A stretch of 64,000 nt of DNA from UBA932 sp031548545 (GCA_031548545.1 JAVBQY010000007.1:146874-210873); one strand, 5' to 3'; numbered from the stretch's first letter, positions 26,096-35,556 are shown. Made by a program: numbers and translations. Notes: a model not told the origin generated them from the letters alone.

Positions 26096-26890
26096 TTATG
26101 GACACAAATATACGTATTTTTTGTTCCCCGCATTATATATTCTGCAATAGCCTTTTTCCAGCAGGTCTGTTTCGCTAAGGCCGGGAGGGAGACGGTGGGG
26201 GTACAGGCGTAGCATCTCATGGGGATGAACCAGAAATGTTTGTGGCATCGTGTTTTCTATGTGTTTGAATCCCAATTGTTCATAACTGTGTCCGTTGCTC
26301 CAGTCGCGGTCTGCATAGGTCATGATGTCCCCGGGCTGTACTTCCCGTATAAAGGTGGCGAGTAATTTGCTTAATCCGCCGGTAACGGTATGCCCGCTAC
26401 GGCTGGCGAAACGCACCAGTTCATAGGAGTCCAGCGCCTTTCCGTTGCGCTTTACAGGCCTTTTGCCGCTGAATGAGGCTACGGCTACCAGTTCTTCCTT
26501 GTTGTAGAGTCCGTATTTGTACTTGCTCTGTGTACTTCCTTGTAAATGGTTGAGTGCTAAAAAAGCATCCAGTGTGGGTTTATCTATGCGCCGGGCGGTG
26601 GTGTGTCGGGCGAAGATACGTGCGGAATCACCCATCAGCGCCCGGATGCGTGCTTGTACCTGGGTTTGCCGGTGGTACCACAAATCTTCCCATAAGTGCA
26701 CCAGCCGTAGGCCCTGCGCTTCATAGTGTGCCGATAAGTGTTGAAATTCCAACGGATCGTTACAAGGACGCAGTGCACACAGATGAAAAGAGAGCCGCCG
26801 TTGTGTAAAATGCACAAACGGCGGCTCTAGTTGGTGTTCAACATCCAGGGCTGCTAAAAAGGCGCCGGCTTGTTGAAGGAAGTCGGTCAT
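26096..26890 (-). CDS. Conserved protein of unknown function, GNAT/Mom-like fold
   Basis: A 264-residue protein. The C-terminal half has conserved-looking patterns: FLALNHLQGSTQSKYKYGLY (~130-150), ELVAVASFSGKRP, SYELVRFASRSGHTVTGGLSKLLATFI, then DIMTYADRDWSNGHSYEQLGF and a final YCRIYNAGNKKYVYLCP. The order (a substrate loop, an aromatic strand, a GGLSKLL helix and a YADRDWS-GxxYEQLGF block) recalls the GNAT-related fold of Mom-like DNA-modifying or phage-type proteins; this is fold-level resemblance only. The N-terminal third (~1-100) is unfamiliar. Its ATG overlaps the stop of the DHS-like gene by one base. Confidence 0.6.
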   Translation of the reverse strand: MTDFLQQAGAFLAALDVEHQLEPPFVHFTQRRLSFHLCALRPCNDPLEFQHLSAHYEAQGLRLVHLWEDLWYHRQTQVQARIRALMGDSARIFARHTTARRIDKPTLDAFLALNHLQGSTQSKYKYGLYNKEELVAVASFSGKRPVKRNGKALDSYELVRFASRSGHTVTGGLSKLLATFIREVQPGDIMTYADRDWSNGHSYEQLGFKHIENTMPQTFLVHPHEMLRLYPHRLPPGLSETDLLEKGYCRIYNAGNKKYVYLCP

Positions 26891-28023
26891 TATTTCTTGC
26901 CTTTAGCAACAGCCTTTTTAGTGGCGGGCTTGGCAACCGGTTTGCCCGTTGCTTTTACTGCGGCCTTAGCTGTGGATTTTACGGCTGGTTGAGCTGTAAA
27001 CAGTTTGGCCCATTCGTATTTTTTGCGTTTTTTCCAATCGCCTTTGTGGTAAACATAGCTGGCGATCAAGGGAACTACGGTCGTAGCCTCGGCATATACC
27101 ATCTGTTCGTGAGCCGTGCTTACTTTGCCCCATGATGAAGCTTCTTTCAGCGTAGAGCTTGAGCAGGCACCGTCACGGGAGTCTGCCACTGTGATTTGTA
27201 CGGCATATTTGTGCATGGGGACGTCGTAGCCCATTACTTCTGCACACACTACGGTGTCTTGTGCAAAGTTTTTGGGAACCCCGCCGCCTACCATAAACAA
27301 ACCACTGGTTTTGGCAGCCAGTTTTACTTCGGTCAGTTCGCGGAAGTCTGCTACAGAGTCAATGGTCAGGTAAGGTTTGCCTTCTTTGCGGCGGATTACC
27401 TGGTGCATCACCAAACCGAATCCGGCGCTGCAGTCGGAGAACGCCGGCACGAAGATGGGAACATTATGCTCATAGCAGGTCTGGAGCAATGAATTTTTTT
27501 TCTTTGAATTTTTGGTCAGCCATTTGCCTGTTTCCCAAAGGAATTCGCGTGAAGAGTAGGGGCGGGCTTCCAAGGAATCTGCTATCTTCTGGATGGTACC
27601 GTCGCAGTCCTGTAATTCTTCTTCATCAATGTAGGTATCATAGATACGGTCGATGTAGTTTTTGCGCAACAGGTTGTCATCGATAAAGGGGGTGCCTTTG
27701 TAGTGTTTGTAGCCCAAAGCTTCGAAAAAGTCCATGTCAATAATGGAGGCGCCGGTGGCTACCACACAATCAATCATGTTAAAACGTACCATGTCTACGT
27801 ATACTTGCATACATCCGGCGGCGCTGGTGCTGCCGGCAAGGATCAACCAGTTGGTACATTCCTTGTCTTTCATCATCAGTTGCAGGGTGTCGGTGGCAGA
27901 AGCCGTGTCACGCGATGAGAATGACATGTCGCGCATAGCGTCGATAATTTTGGTCGAATCGATTTTGGTAATGTCGATGTGTTTGATCACATCCTTTAAT
28001 AAAGCTTTTTGTTTTTTAGCCAT
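26890..28023 (-). CDS. Deoxyhypusine/homospermidine synthase-family protein with basic C-terminal tail
   Basis: A 377-residue member of the DHS family, NAD-dependent aminobutyl transfer from spermidine. Seen: NAD-site patterns ILAGSTSAAGCM (61-72) and VPIFVPAFSDCSAGFG (188-203), FMVGGGVPKNFAQDT (243-257), and SSWGK with Lys300, the position of the enzyme-imine lysine of human DHS. The neighbouring HH of the eukaryotic enzyme is Lys-Asn here (251-252). Bacteria lack eIF5A, so polyamine (homospermidine-like) synthesis is more plausible than hypusination. Residues 345-377 are a Lys/Ala/Pro-rich tail like histone H1, absent from typical family members. It follows glyA on the same strand. Confidence 0.85.
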   Translation of the reverse strand: MAKKQKALLKDVIKHIDITKIDSTKIIDAMRDMSFSSRDTASATDTLQLMMKDKECTNWLILAGSTSAAGCMQVYVDMVRFNMIDCVVATGASIIDMDFFEALGYKHYKGTPFIDDNLLRKNYIDRIYDTYIDEEELQDCDGTIQKIADSLEARPYSSREFLWETGKWLTKNSKKKNSLLQTCYEHNVPIFVPAFSDCSAGFGLVMHQVIRRKEGKPYLTIDSVADFRELTEVKLAAKTSGLFMVGGGVPKNFAQDTVVCAEVMGYDVPMHKYAVQITVADSRDGACSSSTLKEASSWGKVSTAHEQMVYAEATTVVPLIASYVYHKGDWKKRKKYEWAKLFTAQPAVKSTAKAAVKATGKPVAKPATKKAVAKGKK

Positions 28024-28089
28024 TTTAATTAAAGATTATAGTTGTTTTTCGTCGTTCAAGGGACGAAGAAACCTTTATTCTTTGTTTGC

Positions 28090-29370
28090 TTACCAGGCGT
28101 AGAGCGGCAGGCTGCTCATCATGGCGCCCACTTCCTTGCGTACGGCGGTAATTTCTTTTTCGTTTTCAACATTATGCAGCACACGGTCTATCAGTTCGAC
28201 GATGGGCGCCATGTGTTGCTCTTTCAGTCCGCGGGTTGTCACCGCAGAAGTGCCTACACGGATACCGGAAGTCTGGAAAGGCGAGCGGCTGTCAAAGGGT
28301 ACCATGTTTTTGTTTACTGTGATGTCTGCTGTTACGAGTATTTTTTCAGCCACCTTACCGGTAAGTTCGGGAAATTTGCTGCGCAGGTCAAGCAACATCA
28401 GGTGGTTGTCCGTTCCACCGGAGAAAATCTTATACCCTTTATCCACAAAAGCTTTGGCCATGGTGGCGGCATTTTTCTTCACCTGTTCCTGGTAGGCTTT
28501 ATATTCGGGCTGCAGGGCTTCGTAGAAGGCCACAGCTTTGGCTGCAATTACGTGCTCCAGCGGACCGCCCTGAATGCCGGGGAATACACTGGAATTTAAA
28601 ATGGCCGACATCATTTTGGTTTCGCCTTTTGGCGTTTTTACGCCCCATGGATTTTCAAAGTCTTTACCCATAAGGATTACACCGCCACGGGGACCACGCA
28701 ACGTTTTGTGGGTGGTAGACGTTACCACATGGGCGTGGGGGAGCGGGTTGTTCAACAGTCCGGCAGCGATTAGTCCGGCCGGATGAGCCATATCTACCAT
28801 CAGGATAGCGCCAACTTTGTCGGCAATGGCGCGCATGCGGGCATAGTCCCACTCGCGGGAGTACGCAGAAGCGCCACCGATAATCAATTTGGGTTTATGT
28901 TCCAGCGCCTGTTTTTCCATCATCTCATAATCTACCATGCCGGTGTCTTCTTTCACACCATAAGAGGCCGCTTTATACCACATCCCCGACATATTTACAG
29001 GCGAGCCATGCGAAAGGTGTCCGCCGTGTGCCAGATCCAGTCCTAGGAAAGTATCGCCGGGTTTGAGGCAGGCCATGAATACGGCCATATTGGCCTGGGC
29101 GCCGGAGTGGGGTTGCACATTGGCATAGGCCCCGCCAAATAGTTGGCATAAGCGGTCAATCGCCAGTTGTTCACTTTGGTCTACCACTTCGCAACCGCCG
29201 TAATAGCGGGCGCCGGGGTAGCCTTCGGCATATTTGTTGGTCATCACGGAACCCATAGCTTCCATTACCTGGGGGCTAACAAAGTTTTCCGAAGCAATCA
29301 ATTCAATGCCGTGTTGCTGACGGTCATGTTCCTTTTGGATGAGGTCAAAAATCTGGTTATCGCGTTTCAT
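28090..29370 (-). CDS. glyA: Serine hydroxymethyltransferase
   Basis: PLP enzyme converting serine and tetrahydrofolate to glycine and methylene-tetrahydrofolate. The 426-residue product has the family motifs GIELIASENFVS near 21-32, KYAEGYPGARYYGG (46-59), LDLAHGGHLSHG (111-122), MVDMAHPAGLIAAG (191-204) and the PLP lysine in STTHKTLRGPRGG (Lys222). Length usual. A -7 box lies 22 bases upstream on the minus strand, so the leader is ~17 bases; this promoter is divergent from that of rmuC. Confidence 0.97.
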   Translation of the reverse strand: MKRDNQIFDLIQKEHDRQQHGIELIASENFVSPQVMEAMGSVMTNKYAEGYPGARYYGGCEVVDQSEQLAIDRLCQLFGGAYANVQPHSGAQANMAVFMACLKPGDTFLGLDLAHGGHLSHGSPVNMSGMWYKAASYGVKEDTGMVDYEMMEKQALEHKPKLIIGGASAYSREWDYARMRAIADKVGAILMVDMAHPAGLIAAGLLNNPLPHAHVVTSTTHKTLRGPRGGVILMGKDFENPWGVKTPKGETKMMSAILNSSVFPGIQGGPLEHVIAAKAVAFYEALQPEYKAYQEQVKKNAATMAKAFVDKGYKIFSGGTDNHLMLLDLRSKFPELTGKVAEKILVTADITVNKNMVPFDSRSPFQTSGIRVGTSAVTTRGLKEQHMAPIVELIDRVLHNVENEKEITAVRKEVGAMMSSLPLYAW

Positions 29371-29391
29371 GGTTAAATTAAAGTTAATCTA

Positions 29392-29399
29392 CAAATGTA
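29392..29399 (-). promoter_or_regulatory. -7 box TACATTTG for glyA
   Basis: Exact match to TAnnTTTG on the minus strand, 22 bases before the glyA start. Confidence 0.6.
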
Positions 29400-29408
29400 G
29401 GTATTTAT

Positions 29409-29439
29409 TTTGAGATGACAAATTCCTAATGTACCTTTG
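29409..29439 (+). promoter_or_regulatory. Promoter of rmuC operon (TTTG, 19-base spacer, TACCTTTG)
   Basis: TTTG at 29409-29412 and TACCTTTG at 29432-29439 are separated by 19 bases, the Bacteroidetes -33/-7 layout; ATG is 23 bases after the -7 box. Confidence 0.75.
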
Positions 29440-29461
29440 CAGTAATCCATATACGCCTGTT

Positions 29462-30727
29462 ATGTTTACATATATATTGCTGATTGTTTTGATCTTGCTG
29501 AATGCAGTGTTGTTTTTCCTGTTTTTGAAAAAAAATGCCGCCGGAGCGCCTGTTGATACTACAAATTTGATAGATAGAGCGCTGTATGATGAGTTGAAAA
29601 ATGAATTGCAGCAAAAGAACGAAGCGCTGATTACGGCTAATGCCGAATTGGCTAAGGTGCGTGAGCGGAATATGATATTGAATGAGGAGGTGGATAAATT
29701 GCAGGAGATTTTTCGCTCGGAATTCAAGCATATTGCCAATGAGCTCTTGGAAGAGAAGAGCCGGAAGTTCACGGAGTTGAATGAGAAAAATATAGGCAAT
29801 ATACTACAACCGCTCAAGGAACGTATCCGTGACTTTGAGAAGAAGGTAGACGATACCTATAACCAGGAAACCCGTGAGAAAGCTTCGTTGCGCAAGGAGT
29901 TGGAGCTGATGATGCAGTTGAACCGCCAGGTGAGCGAGGATGCGACCAAGCTGACCAATGCACTCAAAGGCGATAGCAAGGTGCAGGGAGACTGGGGGGA
30001 GGTGCAGTTGGAGTTATTGTTGGAAAAGGCCGGCTTGCTCAGAGATATTCATTACCGCAAGCAGGAGAACTTCAAGACGGAAGATGGTCGCAATGTGCGT
30101 CCGGACTATATTGTAAACCTTCCTGATGACAAACATTTTGTGATAGACTCCAAAGTGTCGCTTACGGCTTACGAAAATTATTACAATACGGATGACGAAA
30201 ATCTGCGACCAAAGTATTTACAGGAACATATTGCCAGCTTGCAACGTCACCTGTCTGACTTGGGGAGCAAGAATTATCAACAGTTATACGGCATTAATCC
30301 GCCGGACTATGTCTTACTCTTTGTGCCGCTGGAACCGGCGCTGACCCTGGCATTACGTGAAGATTCCTCACTGTTTGACAAGGCCCTGGCGCGTAATATT
30401 GCTATTGTATCACCCTCCACTTTGCTGGCTACTTTGCGTACCATCTCGTTTATATGGCGACAGGAGAACCAGAAGCGCAATGTGATGGAGATCGCCCGCG
30501 AAGGGGGGGCATTGTATGATAAATTTGTGGGTTTTATGGAAGACCTGATAGGCGTTGGTAAGCGAATTGAAGATACCTCCAAGGAATATAAAAACGCCAT
30601 GAACAAGTTGTTTGAATCAACCAAAAAAGGCGATACGCTCATTGGCCGCGCCCAGCGTCTGAAAGACCTGGGAGCCAAAACTACTAAAGCTTTGCCGCAA
30701 AATTTGTTGGACAGGGCAGGCGAGTAA
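29462..30727 (+). CDS. rmuC: DNA recombination protein RmuC
   Basis: A 421-residue protein of the RmuC family, thought to limit DNA inversions/recombination and linked to nuclease-like activity. It has an N-terminal membrane helix (MFTYILLIVLILLNAVLFFLFL), a coiled-coil stretch (~40-170) and the conserved domain with GDWGEVQLELLLEKAGL (~175-192), RPDYIVNLPDDKHFVIDSKVSLTAYE (~215-240) and VLLFVPLEPAL. Start at 29462 places the hydrophobic helix at the N-terminus and lies behind the predicted promoter; an upstream codon is less fitting. First gene of rmuC - GH3 - wbqC. Confidence 0.92.
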   Translation: MFTYILLIVLILLNAVLFFLFLKKNAAGAPVDTTNLIDRALYDELKNELQQKNEALITANAELAKVRERNMILNEEVDKLQEIFRSEFKHIANELLEEKSRKFTELNEKNIGNILQPLKERIRDFEKKVDDTYNQETREKASLRKELELMMQLNRQVSEDATKLTNALKGDSKVQGDWGEVQLELLLEKAGLLRDIHYRKQENFKTEDGRNVRPDYIVNLPDDKHFVIDSKVSLTAYENYYNTDDENLRPKYLQEHIASLQRHLSDLGSKNYQQLYGINPPDYVLLFVPLEPALTLALREDSSLFDKALARNIAIVSPSTLLATLRTISFIWRQENQKRNVMEIAREGGALYDKFVGFMEDLIGVGKRIEDTSKEYKNAMNKLFESTKKGDTLIGRAQRLKDLGAKTTKALPQNLLDRAGE

Positions 30728-30747
30728 TTAAAACAGATCAATTGAAA

Positions 30748-31887
30748 ATGAAGAAAATATTGCTTTTTATTGGTACACTGGTATATTTGCTTATTTCTAC
30801 ATTCGGCGCCGCGGCAGCACAAGCACCTAAACCGGCCGATGACAGTTTGAAGCTTAAGATCGCCCAGATGCTGTTGATCGGTTTCCGGGGCATGGCGTTG
30901 AAACCGGATATGCCCGTTTATACCGATATCACCAGCTTGGGTATAGGCGGAGTGATTCTCTTTGATTACGATAGCCCTTCGAAAAGCCGTAACCGCAACA
31001 TTAAATCGCCGCAACAATTGAAAAAATTGGTGGCGGATCTACAGGTGGCAGGCAAGGGGCGTTTGATTATATCCATTGACCAGGAAGGAGGGAATGTGAA
31101 CCGGCTGAAACCAGCCTATGGCTTTCCGCCTACGGTAACCGCCAAATATCAGGGGCAACTTAATCATCCGGACACTACGGCGAAGTATGCCGCTGCTACG
31201 GCCAAACTATTGACCGGGTTGGGGTTTAATATGAACTTCGCCCCGGATACGGATGTGGATGTAAACCCTGTCTGTCCGATTATCGGTAAATACGGACGCA
31301 GCTTTTCAGCTGATCCTGACGTTGTGGCAGCCAATGCCCGTATATGGCTCAATGTGCAGAAAAAACAGGGGGTAATGGGCTGCATTAAGCATTTTCCCGG
31401 ACATGGAAGTTCTATGGATGATACACACAAAGGTGTCGTGGATGTTACACGGACCTGGAAGAAAGTCGAACTGGAACCCTTTCGCAGCCTGATCGCCTCC
31501 GGTGATGTAGATGTCGTAATGACATCTCATGTGTTTAACGCCAAACTTGATCCGCAATACCCGGCCACTATGTCCAAAAAAATCATTACCGGAATCCTTC
31601 GCGAGGAGTTGGGATTTAATGGGGTGGTGGTGACCGATGACTTAGCCATGGGCGCCATGGTGGACCAATACAGTTTTGACGAAATATTGCTTAAAGCCAT
31701 TGAGGCCGGCGCCGACCTGCTTTGCCTTTCCAATAATGGCCGGACCTATGATTCTCAGGTGGCCCGTAAGGCTTTGGACAGCATTTATAAGGCTGTGAAG
31801 GCCGGTAAAATCACGCCGCAGCGCATAGACGAATCCTATCGCCGGATCATGCGGCTGAAGGAGGAAACTAATAAACGTAGGAACTAA
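30748..31887 (+). CDS. Glycoside hydrolase family 3, beta-N-acetylhexosaminidase
   Basis: A 379-residue exported GH3 enzyme: signal peptide MKKILLFIGTLVYLLISTFGAAAAQ, then a GH3 N-terminal TIM barrel. Conserved parts: ISIDQEGGNVNRL (~108-120), FAPDTDVDVNPVCPIIG, KHFPGHGSSMDDTHKG (the NagZ substrate/acid loop with Asp-His), and VVTDDLAMGAM with the nucleophile aspartate (~290). This fits NagZ-type enzymes cleaving N-acetylglucosamine from peptidoglycan or glycans; with a signal peptide it acts in the periplasm or surface. Start at ATG 30748; a TTG two codons earlier is a weaker choice. It follows rmuC by 20 bases. Confidence 0.88.
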   Translation: MKKILLFIGTLVYLLISTFGAAAAQAPKPADDSLKLKIAQMLLIGFRGMALKPDMPVYTDITSLGIGGVILFDYDSPSKSRNRNIKSPQQLKKLVADLQVAGKGRLIISIDQEGGNVNRLKPAYGFPPTVTAKYQGQLNHPDTTAKYAAATAKLLTGLGFNMNFAPDTDVDVNPVCPIIGKYGRSFSADPDVVAANARIWLNVQKKQGVMGCIKHFPGHGSSMDDTHKGVVDVTRTWKKVELEPFRSLIASGDVDVVMTSHVFNAKLDPQYPATMSKKIITGILREELGFNGVVVTDDLAMGAMVDQYSFDEILLKAIEAGADLLCLSNNGRTYDSQVARKALDSIYKAVKAGKITPQRIDESYRRIMRLKEETNKRRN

Positions 31888-31903
31888 GAGGGAGGCTTGA
31901 TGT

Positions 31904-32557
31904 ATGTCCTTGATTTTTTCCACCGCTTATTGGCCCCCCGTACAGTTCTTCGCGCATGCTGCGGAGTCCTGTGTTTTGTGTTTGGAACAGCATGAGCATT
32001 ACCGCAAACAAAGTTACCGTAATCGCTGTATGATCTATGCGGCCAATGGACCTACGCCGCTGATTATTCCGATTGTAAAACACTCAGGGGAGAAAATGCC
32101 TATCCGTGACGTACGGATTGATTACAGTACACCCTGGCAGCGGGTGCATTGGAAAGCCATCGTCTCATCCTATCGTTCGTCTCCGTTCTTCGATTATTAT
32201 GAAGATGACTTCCGGCCTTTTTATGAGCGGGAAGAGCTCTTTTTATTTGATTTGAATGAGAAAATTATCCGCTTGATTTTAGAACTGGCGGGTTTGAAAA
32301 CCGACATCCGCTATACCGAAAATTTCACCCCGCTCTGTGAACCAATGCCGTTTTCCGGGAGCGGAGATCCGCGTTACCTTATAGATCCCAAACTGGGCTT
32401 TACGGCCGATCCACAATTCAAACCGCGAAACTATTACCAGGTATTTTCTTCCGGTAAAGGTTTCGCGGCGAATTTAAGTATGCTGGACCTTTTGTGTAAT
32501 GAGGGCAATAACAGTTTACAGGTCTTGCGTTCGTCTTTGGACCCTGCCCGTTCTTAG
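31904..32557 (+). CDS. WbqC family protein
   Basis: A 217-residue WbqC-like protein. Features: FSTAYWPPVQFFAHAAESCVLCLEQHEHYRKQSYRNRC at the start (the family's YFP-VxYF pattern), LIIPIVKHSGEKMPIRDVRIDYSTPWQRVHWKAIVSSYRSSPFFDYY in the middle. WbqC proteins occur in O-antigen loci and in many Bacteroidetes genomes; their activity is not established. The gene ends overlapping (four bases) the convergent outer-membrane protein gene, and is 16 bases after the GH3 gene. Confidence 0.87.
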   Translation: MSLIFSTAYWPPVQFFAHAAESCVLCLEQHEHYRKQSYRNRCMIYAANGPTPLIIPIVKHSGEKMPIRDVRIDYSTPWQRVHWKAIVSSYRSSPFFDYYEDDFRPFYEREELFLFDLNEKIIRLILELAGLKTDIRYTENFTPLCEPMPFSGSGDPRYLIDPKLGFTADPQFKPRNYYQVFSSGKGFAANLSMLDLLCNEGNNSLQVLRSSLDPARS

Positions 32558-33963
32558 AAACGGTAAGACAGGCTGAGGTTGAGATGGTGAGCGCCTATTG
32601 TATTGGTTACATTAGTCGGAGCCGTGGAGTAGAGCGGATATTCAAGGGTGCTGCGCTGGTAAGTGTAAGTCAGGTCTACGGACGCCTCACCGAAGCGGTA
32701 GCCTAACCCCCCGCCGACATTGAATGAAGATTTGTTGTATTCATTCAGGCCGTTGCGGTAGCCAAAACCGGTACGGGCAACGAATCCTTCATAAATGTAG
32801 CCTTCTATGCCAAGGCGTACCTGTGAACCGAAGCTGCTGCCGTCGATTACTTCGTTGGCGCTGTCAAGGTTGGGACCGCTGGAGTTGGAGAGTTTGGCCA
32901 TAGTGTAGGGGGTCATCTCGTAATCTACTGCTACCAGTACATATTGTTCAATGATATAAGAAGCGCTGATGGAGAATTGGAGCGGGGTAAGCAGGCTGTA
33001 ATTCAACCGGGTCTCTCCGGACGAATACACGTTGTTATAGGGTGTATTGTTGGAATAGGCTTTGATATAGGTTTGGCTATAACGTTCCAATGAGTAATAT
33101 AGCGGAGTATGGATTGCGCCGCCCACTACAAAATCTTCCAGCGGTGTTACCGTAACCCCTAATTTACCACCGACACCCAGCCCCGATACATTATTAATTT
33201 CTTCGATACGGTTGTAGTAGGCCAGGTGGTCCGCATCGGTTTCCGTCATAACGGCAGTGGTATGGAGAAAAGCATCGCGCAGTACCAATGAGGCGCCCAC
33301 GGTGACCATATCGCCCAGGTTGGTGCCGAAAGACAAGGCGTATTCCCCTATATTGCCGGATCTGTCTATCCTGCTGTCTTGGATAATCTCACCGGTGGCG
33401 GAGGGGCGATATTGCCCATTGTTATTCAAGATGAACAGTTGTCCCTGGTCTGCCGCTTGCTGCGCCCAGCTCTTAAATGCGTCATTCGGGCCACTGCTGT
33501 TCAGGTGTTTGGCCCATTCTTGCCACAGGGATGAAGCTACAGCTAAGTTGCCGTCGGCAAAGCTGTTGGAATTGAGGTTATTTAGCCGGTTGTAGGTGAA
33601 AGCGATGTTGTAACGCTGTTCACTGCGTACCGGTTGGAGGCTGTATACTACGCCGGCCTGTCCTACCGCAACGCCTGCCCGGGAGTCCGAGGTGACGGAA
33701 CCCAGATAGTCTGAGGCGGAGTGGATGTTGTAGTATAGGGGAGTGAAGGCTAATTCGCTGGTCCGGTAGGTTCCCAGAATAGCCGGGTTCACAGCAATGC
33801 CCCCCATGTCGGATGTTAGTGCGCCTGATGCGCCACCCATGGCCGTTTGGCGGGCTGTGAGAAAATAGTTGCTTGTTGAAAACAACAAGGCGTCCTGAGC
33901 GATTTGTGCGGAAAGCGCATTAGCGACGATTAAAGAGCAAACAGTCAAAAAACTTTTTTTCAT
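32554..33963 (-). CDS. Outer-membrane protein, OmpP1/FadL-like
   Basis: A 469-residue predicted outer-membrane beta-barrel. Signal peptide MKKSFLTVCSLIVANALSAQ, then SNYFLTARQTAMGGASGALTSDMGGIAVNPAILGTY, the FadL/OmpP1 N-terminal pattern (a hatch segment with MGG and NPA). Many alternating strands follow, ending HHLNLSLSYRF with the terminal aromatic expected for BAM recognition. FadL relatives take up hydrophobic compounds; in Bacteroidetes the name hemin receptor is often given without proof. It is downstream of a paralogous gene, nine bases apart, same strand. Confidence 0.75.
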   Translation of the reverse strand: MKKSFLTVCSLIVANALSAQIAQDALLFSTSNYFLTARQTAMGGASGALTSDMGGIAVNPAILGTYRTSELAFTPLYYNIHSASDYLGSVTSDSRAGVAVGQAGVVYSLQPVRSEQRYNIAFTYNRLNNLNSNSFADGNLAVASSLWQEWAKHLNSSGPNDAFKSWAQQAADQGQLFILNNNGQYRPSATGEIIQDSRIDRSGNIGEYALSFGTNLGDMVTVGASLVLRDAFLHTTAVMTETDADHLAYYNRIEEINNVSGLGVGGKLGVTVTPLEDFVVGGAIHTPLYYSLERYSQTYIKAYSNNTPYNNVYSSGETRLNYSLLTPLQFSISASYIIEQYVLVAVDYEMTPYTMAKLSNSSGPNLDSANEVIDGSSFGSQVRLGIEGYIYEGFVARTGFGYRNGLNEYNKSSFNVGGGLGYRFGEASVDLTYTYQRSTLEYPLYSTAPTNVTNTIGAHHLNLSLSYRF

Positions 33964-33972
33964 ATAGTTAAA

Positions 33973-35556
33973 TTAAAATCTAAATCCCAGGGTGAGGTTG
34001 ATTTTTCCACCGAAACTGTTGGTGTACATATCCGGGCTATTGGTGTATAACATGCTGTTCTCTCTATTATCAGGTGTGAATGAATAAGCGCCGTCTATAT
34101 AAAAATTCTTGATCCGGTAGCCCAGACCTGCGGAGAAAACATTACGGGCATAGCTGTTGTCATTTTTGACAGGGCTGCCGTAATAAGCATAGCCTAAGCG
34201 AACGGACAGGGGCATAAGGACCACTTCGGCCCCTACACGGAAATTGGACACTATACCGAAGTTCCGCTTGGTGTAGTCGTCTTCATACTGGTATTCGGGA
34301 TCGTAGCCGTTGTAAGGCATCTTGGTGTAACGGCGGCCGTCATAAGACAACATTTTGGTGGCTCCGTAATCCATTCCTTCATATTCTGCACTGATGGCTA
34401 CTTTGGAAAATACATAGGCCAGGCCTGTGCCCCATTTTATAGGCGTATTGATCCGGTAGTCAAAGGTGCCGGAAGGTGAAAGTTCATTGGCGTGATAGGA
34501 GGGGTTATTACTGGTTGCTACAAAGTCGGATACCATACGGTAGCTATAGTCATCCGTGAGGTACATCCAGGTGGGTGAATGGAAATAGGCGCCCCAACGG
34601 AGCCCTGCAACCGGTCTCCAGATAACCCCCAGTTTGATGTTGTAGCCCGTACCGCGGGTGGTAACATCAGACTGGTAAGTCATGTAGTTGAAGCCGGTTT
34701 CGAAGTCGCTGTTATTGATTGCTTTTTCTGTAAAGCTTTCATAACGGCTATTCCAAATGCTCTGTATGCCGAAATTCAGTCCGAAATAAAACTGGTTGAA
34801 GATATTGCCTCCGAAGCTGAGCAGGTACTCACCGGTACTGCCGTATTCTTCCTTATAGTAGTTTTGGCGTACGGGGCCTTCCATGTAAAAAAACTTCTCT
34901 CCATTAAAATAGTCGATACCTTCGGTAGCACCGATGTATTCATCCGTTCTCGAACTGGTGGGGTCTACGTCTATGAGCCCGGCTCTCCATGCTAATACGC
35001 TGGCCCACTTGCCTGAACGGTAAAAGGCGTCGTTGCCTTTGAGGTCTAAAACAGAAGCATCCGTGCCGTAGGAGTCTGCCGCGATAGCCGCTACAATGGA
35101 TCCGAGGGTCTGATTGGTGTGGTCTTCGGATATTCCGGAGGCTGATATATGGGCTACCTGCTGGTTTAATTTATTGTACCCGATGCCCATGTTGATCCTG
35201 ATGGTCTCATCGGACTCGTAGTTGTTGAATACATTGAACGTGAAACCCAGGTTGTCCAGCCCGAAACGGGTATACGTATCTTTTGTTGTGTTGCCCAGGT
35301 AGCTTGCATCGGTAACCCGGTAGCTGATAGCCGGGGTAATCGAGGCCTCCATGCTGCGGTAAACGCCAATGCCTGCCGGGTTAATGCTCAGGGCGGAGAA
35401 GTCATCGCCCAGCGCTGCGAAAGCGCCGCCCATCGCGGTAAAGCGCGCCGTTCCACCGTAAAAATTCTGGGAAAAGCGCATGCCGTCCCATGCGTTCTGA
35501 GCCTGTGCAAGACCCATTCCGGTCAATAGTAGTATGCCAGTTAAAATCTTTCTCAT
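33973..35556 (-). CDS. Outer-membrane protein, OmpP1/FadL-like, paralogue
   Basis: A 527-residue beta-barrel with signal peptide MRKILTGILLLTGMGLAQAQ and the pattern SQNFYGGTARFTAMGGAFAALGDDFSALSINPAGIG (20-60), a clear OmpP1/FadL signature. C-terminus SFGGKINLTLGFRF ends in Phe. Shares architecture with the next gene downstream. It lies six bases after the low-complexity lipoprotein gene on the minus strand, suggesting an operon of three cell-envelope genes. Transport substrate cannot be inferred. Confidence 0.8.
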   Translation of the reverse strand: MRKILTGILLLTGMGLAQAQNAWDGMRFSQNFYGGTARFTAMGGAFAALGDDFSALSINPAGIGVYRSMEASITPAISYRVTDASYLGNTTKDTYTRFGLDNLGFTFNVFNNYESDETIRINMGIGYNKLNQQVAHISASGISEDHTNQTLGSIVAAIAADSYGTDASVLDLKGNDAFYRSGKWASVLAWRAGLIDVDPTSSRTDEYIGATEGIDYFNGEKFFYMEGPVRQNYYKEEYGSTGEYLLSFGGNIFNQFYFGLNFGIQSIWNSRYESFTEKAINNSDFETGFNYMTYQSDVTTRGTGYNIKLGVIWRPVAGLRWGAYFHSPTWMYLTDDYSYRMVSDFVATSNNPSYHANELSPSGTFDYRINTPIKWGTGLAYVFSKVAISAEYEGMDYGATKMLSYDGRRYTKMPYNGYDPEYQYEDDYTKRNFGIVSNFRVGAEVVLMPLSVRLGYAYYGSPVKNDNSYARNVFSAGLGYRIKNFYIDGAYSFTPDNRENSMLYTNSPDMYTNSFGGKINLTLGFRF

